32,186 bases of DNA from Neoroseomonas rubea (GTDB taxonomy: Bacteria; Pseudomonadota; Alphaproteobacteria; Acetobacterales; Acetobacteraceae): positions 1-32,186 of the forward strand of contig NZ_JACADQ010000017.1 of NCBI RefSeq assembly GCF_016106015.1. The letters are read 5' to 3'. The translations under genes and the position numbers were made by a program. The notes beneath the pieces were generated by a model. It had not been told where the DNA came from. It searched no databases and saw nothing but the letters and a program-made list of their open reading frames with translations. This document shows, in pieces, positions 23,390 to 30,634 of the stretch; the stretch's first letter is position 1, and every line of letters begins with the position of its first letter.

Positions 23390-23554
23390 TCAACTCATCC
23401 AACCGCGACCGGCAACCAGCGAAATGATGAAGAGGACGAGGAACACCGCGAACAGGATCTTCGCGACGCCGCTCGCGGTCGATGCGATGCCGCCGAAGCC
23501 GAGTACGCCCGCGACGAGTGCGACGACCAGGAAGATCAAGGTCCAGTAGAGCAT
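23390..23554 (-). CDS. DUF1328 (YtjA-type) small membrane protein
   Basis: A 54-residue protein matching DUF1328 (PF07043) over its full length. The start [20 protein letters not shown], the GGIAS turn and the second helix [17 protein letters not shown] are all typical. Two transmembrane helices leave almost nothing outside the inner membrane. Members are widespread in proteobacteria and often stress-induced; the molecular role is unknown. The ATG at 23554 follows GAGGAGG at good spacing, so the in-frame ATG at 23578 is unlikely to be used. It lies between CsbD and PRC-barrel genes, each separated by a hairpin. I see no EcfG-like site upstream. Confidence 0.9.
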   Translation of the reverse strand: MLYWTLIFLVVALVAGVLGFGGIASTASGVAKILFAVFLVLFIISLVAGRGWMS

Positions 23555-23622
23555 GGTGCCCTCCTCGCGCTGCGCCACGTGACGGGAACGCCCGGCGGTG
23601 GATGGCTGCCAGGATCGCGAGG

Positions 23623-23648
23623 CGCCGCCGGGGCGTGGCCCGGCGGCG
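23623..23648 (-). terminator. Hairpin after csbD-like gene
   Basis: CGCCGCCGGG (23623-23632) pairs perfectly with CCCGGCGGCG (23639-23648) around a six-base loop, nine bases past the stop at 23657 on the minus strand. It is a probable terminator without a T run. Confidence 0.6.
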
Positions 23649-23656
23649 TCTTCAGG

Positions 23657-23860
23657 TCAGGAAGAAAGGCCCTTCTCCCAGGCCTTCACCTGATCCTCCG
23701 CAAGCTCCTTGGCGACGCCGTAGCGCTCCTGGATGCGGCCGATGAGCTGGTCACGCTTGCCTTCGACGACAGCAAGGTCGTCATCGGTCAGCTTGCCCCA
23801 CTTCTCGCGGACCTTTCCGTTCATCTGCTTCCAGTTGCCGGCGATCTGGTCCCAGTTCAT
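23657..23860 (-). CDS. CsbD-family stress protein
   Basis: A 67-residue protein matching the CsbD family (PF05532) from end to end: MNWDQIAGNWKQMNGKVREK, then WGKLTDDDL and GKRDQLIGRIQERYG. It is small, charged and predicted soluble. CsbD is a general stress protein under sigma-B in Bacillus, and its relatives belong to EcfG-type stress regulons in alphaproteobacteria. The biochemical role is unknown. The ATG at 23860 is preceded by AAGGAGATAGCG. A candidate stress promoter lies about 48 bases upstream, squeezed between this gene and the phyR stop. Confidence 0.92.
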   Translation of the reverse strand: MNWDQIAGNWKQMNGKVREKWGKLTDDDLAVVEGKRDQLIGRIQERYGVAKELAEDQVKAWEKGLSS

Positions 23861-23907
23861 CGCTATCTCCTTGTGCCGATTGCGCGCCCATGGGGCGGCA
23901 GTGGAGA

Positions 23908-23932
23908 AACGCGCGGCGCGCCTGGGGGTTGC
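23908..23932 (-). promoter_or_regulatory. Candidate EcfG-type stress promoter for the csbD-like gene
   Basis: Minus strand: GCAAC (23932-23928), a 16-base spacer, CGTT (23911-23908), 48 bases before the start at 23860. The target is a family expected to be in the general stress regulon, which makes this the best-supported of the eight sites. Confidence 0.55.
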
Positions 23933-23938
23933 CGTCCG

Positions 23939-24658
23939 TCAAGCGATCGGCGGCCGGCCTGCCGTTATGGCCTGGTAGGTTGCGACGGCGAGCGCCATCG
24001 GATCGAAGGGCTTGGTGATGAGGAAGGCCGGTTCCGGGCGTTCGGCCGTCAGCAGGCGCTCGGGGTAGGCAGTTACGAAGATGACCGGCACGGGCATCGT
24101 CCGCGCGATGCGCGCGACGGCGGAGATGCCGTCGCCGCCGCGTCCGAGATTGATGTCGGCGACGATCAGGCCGGGATGATGCTGTTCCGAAAGAGCCACG
24201 GCGGCTGCCTCCGTCGCCGCCACGCCGACGACGCGATGGCCGCACGCCTCGACCAGGCGCCGGATGTCCATCGCGATCACGGGCTCGTCCTCGATGACGA
24301 CGACGTCGGTGACCGAGGCGGCGCGCAGCGCGGACCGCGCAACCTCGATCTCGAACCCGGCCTCCTCCGCGCCGAGGCCGACGACCGCGGCCGCTTCGTT
24401 GAGGCGAAGATCCTCGAGCGACGTCAGCAGCAGCAGCTGCCGCTGCCGTGGCGTGAGGAGCGACGAATCCCGCGGTGCAGGCGCGGCGTGCGTGATCGCC
24501 GCGTAGAGCGCGAGGCGCGGCGCCATGTCCGGCAGTCCGGCGCGCAGCACGTCCGCGACCAGCCTGTCGCCATCCGCCTGCGAGCCCGTCAGTGCGCGTG
24601 CGTACCGTCTTGCGTAGGGCAGCGCGTGCAGCAGATCCGAATCGGCATGGTCGGTCAC
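23939..24658 (-). CDS. phyR: PhyR-type anti-anti-sigma response regulator of the general stress response
   Basis: A 239-residue protein with the PhyR architecture: an N-terminal sigma-like domain (about 5-112, including the region-4-like LTPRQRQLLLLTSLEDLRLN) and a C-terminal receiver (about 117-235). The receiver has acidic E123 and D124, phosphoacceptor D168 (LIVADINLG), T196 and K216 (LITKPFDP). When phosphorylated, PhyR binds the anti-sigma factor NepR and so frees EcfG. The start is a GTG at 24658 preceded by AGGGGGA at good spacing. It is divergent from the first ECF sigma gene, with only 66 bases between the starts. The nepR and kinase genes lie 1.3 kb away on the other strand. All key residues are present. 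Confidence 0.93.
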   Translation of the reverse strand: MTDHADSDLLHALPYARRYARALTGSQADGDRLVADVLRAGLPDMAPRLALYAAITHAAPAPRDSSLLTPRQRQLLLLTSLEDLRLNEAAAVVGLGAEEAGFEIEVARSALRAASVTDVVVIEDEPVIAMDIRRLVEACGHRVVGVAATEAAAVALSEQHHPGLIVADINLGRGGDGISAVARIARTMPVPVIFVTAYPERLLTAERPEPAFLITKPFDPMALAVATYQAITAGRPPIA

Positions 24659-24724
24659 CGTGTCGTCCCCCTATGCTCTTCTGCTAATGTTTCGCCGGAT
24701 GAAGCCGATGTGCCGGCGTTTCGC

Positions 24725-25216
24725 ATGACGGGCGCGCTGTCCGACTTCCGGAAGGGCCTTGCCGCACTGCTGCCGCAGCTGCGCGCCTTCGCGCGGTTCC
24801 TGGCCAGGGATCCGGGGCGCGCCGACGATCTGGTGCAGGACGCCATCCTGCGGGCGATGACGGAGGAGGCGCAATGGGAACCGGGCACCGACCTGCGCGC
24901 CTGGGTCTTCCGCATCCTGCGCAACGGCTTCCTGGGGCAGGTGCGCCGGGGGGGCGCTGAACGCCGCGCGCTGGAACGCCTTGACCGCGGCGCCTCCGCG
25001 GCGCCGGCGCAGCTGGCCGCGGCCGAGTTGCACGAACTCGATCGCGCGCTCGATCGCCTGTCCGTCGTCCAGCGCGAAGCGCTGGTGCTCGTCGCCGCCC
25101 TCGGCTTCTCGATCGAGGAGGCGGCCGGGATCTGTGGCGTACCCGCGGGCACCGTGAAGGCGCGCGTCTCCCGCGCGAGGGCGGCGCTCGCGCAACGTTT
25201 CGGCGATAGGGGCTGA
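24725..25216 (+). CDS. ecfG: EcfG-like ECF sigma factor (first of two)
   Basis: A 163-residue sigma factor with region 2 (about 15-78: ADDLVQDAILRAM, EPGTDLRAWVFRILRN) and region 4 (about 105-155: LSVVQREALVLVAALGFSIE, EEAAGICGVPAGTVKARVSRAR). The region-4 wording is close to that of known EcfG proteins, so this is the better EcfG candidate of the pair. The ATG at 24725 lacks a clear ribosome site. A GTG at 24710 in the same frame is an alternative. The frame is open far upstream only because it runs antisense to other genes. I found no EcfG-type motif in the 66-base gap to phyR. Confidence 0.87.
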   Translation: MTGALSDFRKGLAALLPQLRAFARFLARDPGRADDLVQDAILRAMTEEAQWEPGTDLRAWVFRILRNGFLGQVRRGGAERRALERLDRGASAAPAQLAAAELHELDRALDRLSVVQREALVLVAALGFSIEEAAGICGVPAGTVKARVSRARAALAQRFGDRG

Positions 25217-25322
25217 ACGACGCCCCAGGTCGCGGATCGGTGGTGGCTGCATCGGGACGTGAATGCGCGGAGCCTCTCATCGGTTGCAGGTCGTTCCACG
25301 TGCGGCATCCGATATGCCCCAT

Positions 25323-25348
25323 GCAACCATTTCCTGCCCTCATGCGTT
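25323..25348 (+). promoter_or_regulatory. Candidate EcfG-type stress promoter at the second sigma gene
   Basis: GCAAC (25323-25327), a 17-base spacer and CGTT (25345-25348). Transcription would begin close to the ATG at 25357, giving an almost leaderless mRNA. Self-activation of ecfG genes is common in this pathway. The position overlaps possible upstream starts, so site and start choice depend on each other. Confidence 0.35.
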
Positions 25349-25356
25349 CGGTCCGC

Positions 25357-26004
25357 ATGCCACTCGATGATGCCGCCCGCGCACCCGACCATGGGAATGT
25401 CCACGCCGCCGAGGCGGAGCCGCACGCGTCCTTCGGCGACGCTCTCGTCGCGCTGCTGCCGCGGCTGCGGGTCCAGGCGCTGGCGCTGACGCGCAACCGC
25501 GCCGATGCCGACGACCTCGTGCAGGCGGCGGTCACCAACGCGCTGGCCGCGAAGGCGAACTTCATCCCCGGCACGAATCTCGGCGCGTGGCTCTACCGTA
25601 TCCTGCGCAACCGCTTCCTGTCGGATCGCAGGCGGGCCCGGGAGACGGTCGAGCTCGACGACGCGCCCGCCGCTTCACTCGCGAGCCTGCCCCGCCAGGA
25701 GGGCAATCTCGCCCTCAAGGAACTGCGCAGGCACCTTGGACGCCTGCCGCCCGACCAGCGTGCCGCGCTGATCATGGTCTCGGTCCAGGGCCTGAGCTAC
25801 CAGGAGGTGGCGGACGCGCTGGGCTGCCCCGTCGGCACGGCGAAATGCCGCGTGTTCCGCGCGCGGCGGCAGCTCGAGACCTGGCTGCTCGGGGCCGACG
25901 ACCAGCCGCGCGGCAAGGATTCGGCGGTTGCGGCTGGTGCGGGGCCGACGACGACGGGTAGGCTCATGCGAGGCGCGGGCGGTTCGAGGCCCTCGGCCAC
26001 GTAG
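25357..26004 (+). CDS. Second EcfG-like ECF sigma factor, upstream of nepR
   Basis: From the ATG at 25357 this is a 215-residue sigma factor, with region 2 at about 29-94 (ADADDLVQAAVTNALAAKA, IPGTNLGAWLYRILRNRFLS) and region 4 at about 122-176 (LPPDQRAALIMVSVQGLSYQ, EVADALGCPVGTAKCRVFRA). In-frame ATGs at 25321 and 25342 are alternatives; none has a good ribosome site. A Gly/Ala/Thr-rich tail of about 35 residues after region 4 is unusual for EcfG proteins. The sequence differs clearly from the first sigma, including TAKCRVFRARR where the first has TVKARVSRARA, so it is an old paralog. It ends six bases before nepR, so this sigma and NepR are probably co-expressed. Confidence 0.85.
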   Translation: MPLDDAARAPDHGNVHAAEAEPHASFGDALVALLPRLRVQALALTRNRADADDLVQAAVTNALAAKANFIPGTNLGAWLYRILRNRFLSDRRRARETVELDDAPAASLASLPRQEGNLALKELRRHLGRLPPDQRAALIMVSVQGLSYQEVADALGCPVGTAKCRVFRARRQLETWLLGADDQPRGKDSAVAAGAGPTTTGRLMRGAGGSRPSAT

Positions 26005-26010
26005 GACGTC

Positions 26011-26217
26011 ATGGCAGAGAGCGACGACCCCGAGCAGAAACCCGAGGCCAAGATGCCGGACGCCGACGCCCGCGACCGCAAGCGCAGGAAGGGCACGCCG
26101 GACGCGGCCTTCGATGTCTGGCTGCGCCGCGGGCTGCACGCCATGTTCGACGAGGTGGCGCAGGAACCCATCCCGGAGGAGTTGATCCGCCTCATTGAAG
26201 CGGACCGGCGGAAATGA
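26011..26217 (+). CDS. nepR: NepR-type anti-sigma factor
   Basis: A 68-residue protein with the NepR signature. An unstructured, charged N-terminal part (1-30) is followed by helix 1 (about 33-50: AAFDVWLRRGLHAMFDEVA), the linker EPIPEE and helix 2 (about 55-65: ELIRLIEADRR). NepR binds and blocks the EcfG sigma factor until phosphorylated PhyR takes it away. It lies six bases after the second sigma gene and its TGA overlaps the kinase ATG (ATGA at 26214-26217), so translation of sigma, anti-sigma and kinase is probably coupled. The small size and low overall conservation make NepR hard to find by search, but position and motif agree here. Confidence 0.9.
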   Translation: MAESDDPEQKPEAKMPDADARDRKRRKGTPDAAFDVWLRRGLHAMFDEVAQEPIPEELIRLIEADRRK

Positions 26218-27935
26218 CGCATGGCGGCCCGATCGAGGCCGCCCGACCGCCTGGCCTTCGTCGCCTGTTGACGGGTGTCCGTGCCCGGCTGCTGATCCTG
26301 GTGGGCGCGGCGATGGTGCCCGTCATCGGCATCGCCTGCGCGCAGGCTTGGCACGACCACGGGCAGGACCTCGCGGCGGCGAGGCGGGTGGTGCAGGCGT
26401 TACAGGAACAGGCCGTCGCATACTATCGCGCCGAGTTCGACCTGATCGAGGAGATGCTGGTCTCCCTCACCGCGGACGTTGCGGACCTTCCGCCGGAGGC
26501 GTGCGCTGCCGCGCTGCGCGCCGCTCAGGCACTGTTCCCGCGGCGGATCGCAGATGTGTGGATGCTCGATCCCGACGGGCGGCTGCGCTGCAGCGCATTG
26601 CCGGCGGCGCAGCGCGGGCCCCTTGGCGCCAACCTGCTGCCCCTGCATGTCGAAGGCCGGCTCACGCTGGCTAGCTTCGCGGCGGATACCGCCCCGGGCG
26701 ATGCCGTTGTCCCGGCGGTCATGCCCATCCTGGCCGACGACGGCACGCCGCGCGCGGCGATCGGTGCCGCCATCAGGCTTGTCCACGTCGTCCCGATCGA
26801 CACATCGCCGCCGCGTGCCGACGACCACCACGCCTGGCTCATCGACCGCAACGGCGCGACCCTCGCCCTGACCGCGGCGGCCGAGGCGGAGCTGCCCCGT
26901 GCTGTGCCGCCGGTCGGTCGCGTCGAGCAGTTCGAGGGCGCTGCGCGGTCCGGCGCAACCCACGCATGGTCGATCGGAACCGTTCGGCCCGGCCTGCGCC
27001 TGATGATCGGCGTGCCGATGGACGGCGCGCGAAGCGCGGCGCGCGCGGCGCTGCAATGGCGGCTGGTCGAGATCGCCGCCTTCGTGCTGGCCTGCCTCAC
27101 GGCGGTCATGCTTGGCGTGGAACTCAGCGTCGCTCGGCCCCTGCGGCGCCTCGCGGGCGCGCTGCGTGGCTGGTCGCCACGCGAGCCCTATGCCGCCATC
27201 AGCGGCAGCCACGACCCGTCGGAGATGAAGGACCTCGACACCGCGCTGCTGGCCGCCAGCGGGGCGATCGCCCAGCGCGAGGATGCGCTGCGGGCCGCGC
27301 TGAAGCAGCGCGACCTCGCGATCGAGGAAATGCACCACCGCGTCCATAACAACCTCCAGATCGTCGCCTCGCTGCTCAGCATGCAGGCGGACAACTCGCG
27401 GCAGGCCGAGGTGAAGGCCGAACTGGCGCTCACACGGCACCGGGTCCGCGCCCTCGCGACCCTCTATCGCCACCTGTCGCGTGCGTCGCAGGCGGAACGG
27501 ATCAGGCTGCAGCCGTTCGTCGAGGAGCTGTGCCATCAGCTCAGCGAGCATGCCGGCGTCTCACGCTGCGGGAAGGTGACGATGGTGGTCGAGGTCGAGG
27601 ACATCGAACTGGATGCCGACCATGCCGACTCGCTCACGCTCCTGATCACGGAGGCGGTCAGCAACGCGATCCAGCACGCCTTTCCGGACGGAGCATCCGG
27701 CACCATCCGGGTGTCGCTGCGACGTCACGGCGAGAACGCGGAGCTCACCGTCGCCGATGACGGCATCGGCCTGCCGACGGATGTCGATCGCGCGGACGCG
27801 CTTGGACTGAACCTGATCCGGGCCTTCGCGTCGCATCTTGGCGGAACGGCCGTGATCACGGGCGATGGCGGGACGAGGATCGGCGTGACCTTCCCCCTGC
27901 GACGCGCGCCCTGCGTTCCCGCGCAGGATGCCTGA
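26214..27935 (+). CDS. HisKA_2-type membrane sensor kinase, probable PhyR kinase
   Basis: A 573-residue sensor kinase. A transmembrane helix (about 25-45), a periplasmic sensor domain of about 235 residues (Cache-like by layout) and a second helix (about 283-305) are followed by a short linker. The HisKA_2 domain has EMHHRVHNNLQIVASLLSMQ, with phosphoacceptor H375 (or adjacent H374), and the HATPase domain has LLITEAVSNAIQHAF and VADDGIGLP. HisKA_2/HWE kinases next to nepR/ecfG typically phosphorylate PhyR, as PhyK and PhyT do. It overlaps nepR by four bases. The sensed signal is unknown, and the sensor domain has no motif I recognise. Confidence 0.9.
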   Translation: MTHGGPIEAARPPGLRRLLTGVRARLLILVGAAMVPVIGIACAQAWHDHGQDLAAARRVVQALQEQAVAYYRAEFDLIEEMLVSLTADVADLPPEACAAALRAAQALFPRRIADVWMLDPDGRLRCSALPAAQRGPLGANLLPLHVEGRLTLASFAADTAPGDAVVPAVMPILADDGTPRAAIGAAIRLVHVVPIDTSPPRADDHHAWLIDRNGATLALTAAAEAELPRAVPPVGRVEQFEGAARSGATHAWSIGTVRPGLRLMIGVPMDGARSAARAALQWRLVEIAAFVLACLTAVMLGVELSVARPLRRLAGALRGWSPREPYAAISGSHDPSEMKDLDTALLAASGAIAQREDALRAALKQRDLAIEEMHHRVHNNLQIVASLLSMQADNSRQAEVKAELALTRHRVRALATLYRHLSRASQAERIRLQPFVEELCHQLSEHAGVSRCGKVTMVVEVEDIELDADHADSLTLLITEAVSNAIQHAFPDGASGTIRVSLRRHGENAELTVADDGIGLPTDVDRADALGLNLIRAFASHLGGTAVITGDGGTRIGVTFPLRRAPCVPAQDA

Positions 27936-28090
27936 TCCGGCCCTGCAGCGGGCGGGGGATCGCGGGCGTCGCCATCGGATCGAACTGCGCCCGCGCCCGG
28001 CGGGGCCCTCGGCAGCTCATGACTTTCCGCCATGCTCGCCGGGTCGACGGGACGGGGAGGTCGGGGAGACGGTTCCTCCTCCCCGCTATT
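27936..28090 (-). terminator. Convergent gap with a possible terminator hairpin
   Basis: The 155-base gap between the kinase and the convergent reductase holds a GGGGAG (28057-28062 or so) that can pair with CTCCCC just before the reductase stop region. The pairing is imperfect and several alternatives exist, so the exact stem is uncertain. No gene is seen. Confidence 0.3.
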
Positions 28091-29107
28091 TCACCCCGCC
28101 GGCACGCCCTTGCTTGTCGAGTACTCGAAATGCAGCGCCTCCCCCGGGAACACCCGGGGGTGGATCGCATGCGCCGCCATCGCGGCTTCCGAGAACCCCT
28201 GCAGGATCAGCTTGAGCTTTCCCGGATAGGTCGCGATGTCGCCGATCGCATGCACGCCGTCGATGTTCGTCGCACAGGTCGAAGGTTCGACGGCGATGTG
28301 GCTGCGCTCCAGCCCCAGCCCCCATTCGGCGATCGGGCCAAGGTCCATCGACAGGCCGAAGAAGGCGAGCAGATGGTCGGCCGGCACCGCCATCTCCTCC
28401 CCCTTCAGCGTGGCGAGCACGACGGAGTCCAGCGTCGATCCGTCGCCCTGCAGCCCGTGCAGCTGGTAGGGGATGGCGAGCTCGATCTCCCCCCGCTGCG
28501 CGGCGGCGTCCAGCTGCGCGGCACTTTCCGGCGCGGCGCGGAATTTCGGCCGTCGGTGCACCACCGTCACCTTTGCCGCGATGTCCTTCAGCGACAGCGC
28601 CCAGTCCACCGCCGAATCCCCGCCGCCGGCGATCACCACGCGCTTGCCGCGGAAGTCTTCCCGCCGCGTCACCAGGTAGCGCACGGCGCCGGAGGCCTCG
28701 TAGCCCGGCAGGCCGTCGAGCGGCGGCCGGTTCGGCCCGAAGGCGCCCGCGCCGGCCGCGATGATCACGGCCTTGCAGCGCACCCTGTCCCCCGCGCTGG
28801 TGGTCAGCAGGATCGCCGCGCCATCCTTGGCCAGGCCCTCGACGCGCCGGCCGAGCAGGTAGGTCGCGCCGAAGGGCTCGGCCTGCTTCTCGAGTGCCGC
28901 GACCAACTCGCCCCCCGCGATCGCGGGATGGGCCGGGATGTCGTAGATCGGCTTTTCCGGATAGAGCGCGCTGCACTGGCCGCCCACGGCGTCGAGCGCG
29001 TCGATCACGACGCATTTCATGCGCAGCATGCCGCATTCGAACACGGCGAAGAGCCCGACCGGCCCCGCGCCGATGATCGCGACATCCGTTTCGACCTGCG
29101 CGGCCAT
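28091..29107 (-). CDS. Ferredoxin--NADP(+) reductase, thioredoxin-reductase-like type
   Basis: A 338-residue flavoprotein of the TrxR-like ferredoxin/flavodoxin-NADP reductase family. The FAD motif GAGPVG lies at 13-18, and GQCSALYPEKPIYDIPAHP is highly characteristic. The NADPH-binding GGGDSAVDWAL and the second FAD motif AIGDIATYPGKLKLILQGF are also present. The redox-active CxxC of true thioredoxin reductases is absent, as expected. It passes electrons between NADPH and ferredoxin in the cytoplasm. The ATG at 29107 follows GGGGGAG. The frame is open to 29389, but that extension overlaps tsaE and has no domain. It is divergent from tsaE, with 82 bases between starts. Confidence 0.93.
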   Translation of the reverse strand: MAAQVETDVAIIGAGPVGLFAVFECGMLRMKCVVIDALDAVGGQCSALYPEKPIYDIPAHPAIAGGELVAALEKQAEPFGATYLLGRRVEGLAKDGAAILLTTSAGDRVRCKAVIIAAGAGAFGPNRPPLDGLPGYEASGAVRYLVTRREDFRGKRVVIAGGGDSAVDWALSLKDIAAKVTVVHRRPKFRAAPESAAQLDAAAQRGEIELAIPYQLHGLQGDGSTLDSVVLATLKGEEMAVPADHLLAFFGLSMDLGPIAEWGLGLERSHIAVEPSTCATNIDGVHAIGDIATYPGKLKLILQGFSEAAMAAHAIHPRVFPGEALHFEYSTSKGVPAG

Positions 29108-29189
29108 GGCCACTCCCCCGAATCCCGGCCCGCGTGATAGACGGGTCGGGCCGCCGATCCTAGCCGGGTGCTCCCCGGCCTGCCCCTCG

Positions 29190-29648
29190 ATGCCCCGGAC
29201 CGTGACCATCGACCTGCCGGACCTTGCCGCCACCCATGCCCTGGCCGCGCGCCTTGCCGCGCTGCTGCGGCCGGGCGATGCCGTGCTGCTGGAAGGCCCG
29301 CTCGGCGCGGGGAAAAGCGAATTTGCCCGCGCCGTGCTGCGCGCAGCGTCCGGCGATCCGGCGCTGGAAGTCCCCAGCCCCACCTTCACCTTGGTGCAGT
29401 CCTACGATCTGCCAGCCTGTGCGGCGCATCATTTCGACCTCTATCGCCTGGACGGGCCCGCGGGGCTCGTCGAACTCGGCTGGGACGAAGCGCGGGAAGG
29501 GATCGTTCTGGTGGAATGGCCGGACAGGCTGGGTGAGCTGGAACCGCCCGAAGCGCTGCGCGTGACGCTGGCGCAGCGCGATGCGGAGGATGGGCGCCGC
29601 GCGACGCTGGCGGGCTGGGATGCGCGGCTTGGGGCGCTCGCCGCATGA
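29190..29648 (+). CDS. tsaE: tRNA t6A37 threonylcarbamoyltransferase complex ATPase TsaE
   Basis: A 152-residue P-loop ATPase required, with TsaB and TsaD, to make the t6A modification at position 37 of ANN-decoding tRNAs. Walker A GPLGAGKS lies at 36-43, the family motif SPTFTLVQSY follows, and HFDLYRLD and VEWPDRL are typical. The ATG at 29190 fits the usual start. The stop overlaps the amgK start (ATGA at 29645-29648). It is the first gene of a four-gene operon whose other members act in wall recycling and DNA repair. Confidence 0.95.
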   Translation: MPRTVTIDLPDLAATHALAARLAALLRPGDAVLLEGPLGAGKSEFARAVLRAASGDPALEVPSPTFTLVQSYDLPACAAHHFDLYRLDGPAGLVELGWDEAREGIVLVEWPDRLGELEPPEALRVTLAQRDAEDGRRATLAGWDARLGALAA

Positions 29649-30634
29649 GGGACGCCGGCGACTTCCTCCGCGCCGCCGGCTTCGGCGCCGCGCGCCTGCT
29701 GCCGCTGCCCTCGGATGCGTCGCATCGCCGCTATGCGCGGCTGGTCGGCGGGCCGGCGCCGGCGCTGCTGATGGATGCGCCGCCGCCCGAGGATGTGCGC
29801 CCCTTCCTCGCCGTCGCGGGCCACATCGCCGGCATCGGGCTCTCCGCGCCGTCCATCCTCGCGCAGGACCCCGACAACGGCTTCCTGCTGATCGAGGATT
29901 TTTCCGACGCGACGCATGCGGCGCTGCTCGATGCCGGCGCCGACCCTCGGACGCTGTATCTGGAAGCCGCTGAGGCGCTCGCCGCGCTGCACGCCCATGC
30001 CCCGCCCGCCTTCCTGCCGGCCTGGGATGGCGCGACCATGGCGCGGGCGACGGCGGCGACCTTCCTCGACTGGTGGTGGCCGGCCGCGATGGGCGCGCCC
30101 GCCGATGCCGCCACGCGCGCGGCCTTCGACGGTGCGATCCGCGCCATGCTCGCGCCTTTCGAGCGCGAAGGCGGCTTCGTCCATCGCGACTATTTCCCGG
30201 CCAACCTGCTGCGGCTGGAAGGTCGCGACGGTCCGCGCCGCACCGGCATCATCGACTTCCAGGACGCCGCCATCGGCCATCCTGCCTATGACCTTGTCTC
30301 GCTGGTCGAGGATGCGCGGCGGGACGTCGCGGCCGAAATCCGCGCCGCCGCGATTGCGCGCTACCTCGACGCGCGCGGCGACGTGGACCGTGAACAATTC
30401 GCGGCCGCCATGGCCGCCTGCGCGGCGCAGCGGCATCTGCGGGTCGCGGCACTCTGGGTGCGGCTCGACCGGCGCGACGGCAAGCCGCGCTACCTCGTGC
30501 ACGGCCCGCGCTGCTGGCGGCTGCTCGATGCCGCGCTGGCGCATCCGGCGACGAAGCCGCTGCGCGATGTCCTCGACGTCCATGTGCCGCCCGCGCGCCG
30601 CACCACACCCGCCGCCGCGACGGAGGCCGCATGA
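29645..30634 (+). CDS. amgK: AmgK-type N-acetylmuramate/N-acetylglucosamine kinase
   Basis: A 329-residue aminoglycoside-phosphotransferase-fold kinase. The catalytic motif HRDYFPANLL (H180, D182) and metal-binding IIDFQDA (D204) are intact, and the N-terminal SDASHRRYAR matches AmgK. AmgK phosphorylates the anomeric position of MurNAc (and GlcNAc) released from old wall, so that MurU, encoded next, can make UDP-MurNAc and bypass de novo synthesis. Overlap with tsaE upstream and murU downstream (both ATGA) shows tight coupling. The start of the next gene confirms the stop at 30634. Annotation as AmgK rests on motifs plus the murU neighbour. Confidence 0.92.
   Translation: MRDAGDFLRAAGFGAARLLPLPSDASHRRYARLVGGPAPALLMDAPPPEDVRPFLAVAGHIAGIGLSAPSILAQDPDNGFLLIEDFSDATHAALLDAGADPRTLYLEAAEALAALHAHAPPAFLPAWDGATMARATAATFLDWWWPAAMGAPADAATRAAFDGAIRAMLAPFEREGGFVHRDYFPANLLRLEGRDGPRRTGIIDFQDAAIGHPAYDLVSLVEDARRDVAAEIRAAAIARYLDARGDVDREQFAAAMAACAAQRHLRVAALWVRLDRRDGKPRYLVHGPRCWRLLDAALAHPATKPLRDVLDVHVPPARRTTPAAATEAA

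Noticed and set aside
22535-24724. Long open frame on the plus strand leading into the first sigma factor
   Set aside because: It runs antisense to PRC, DUF1328, CsbD and PhyR genes and shows no protein-like content; only the part from about 24725 is a sigma factor.
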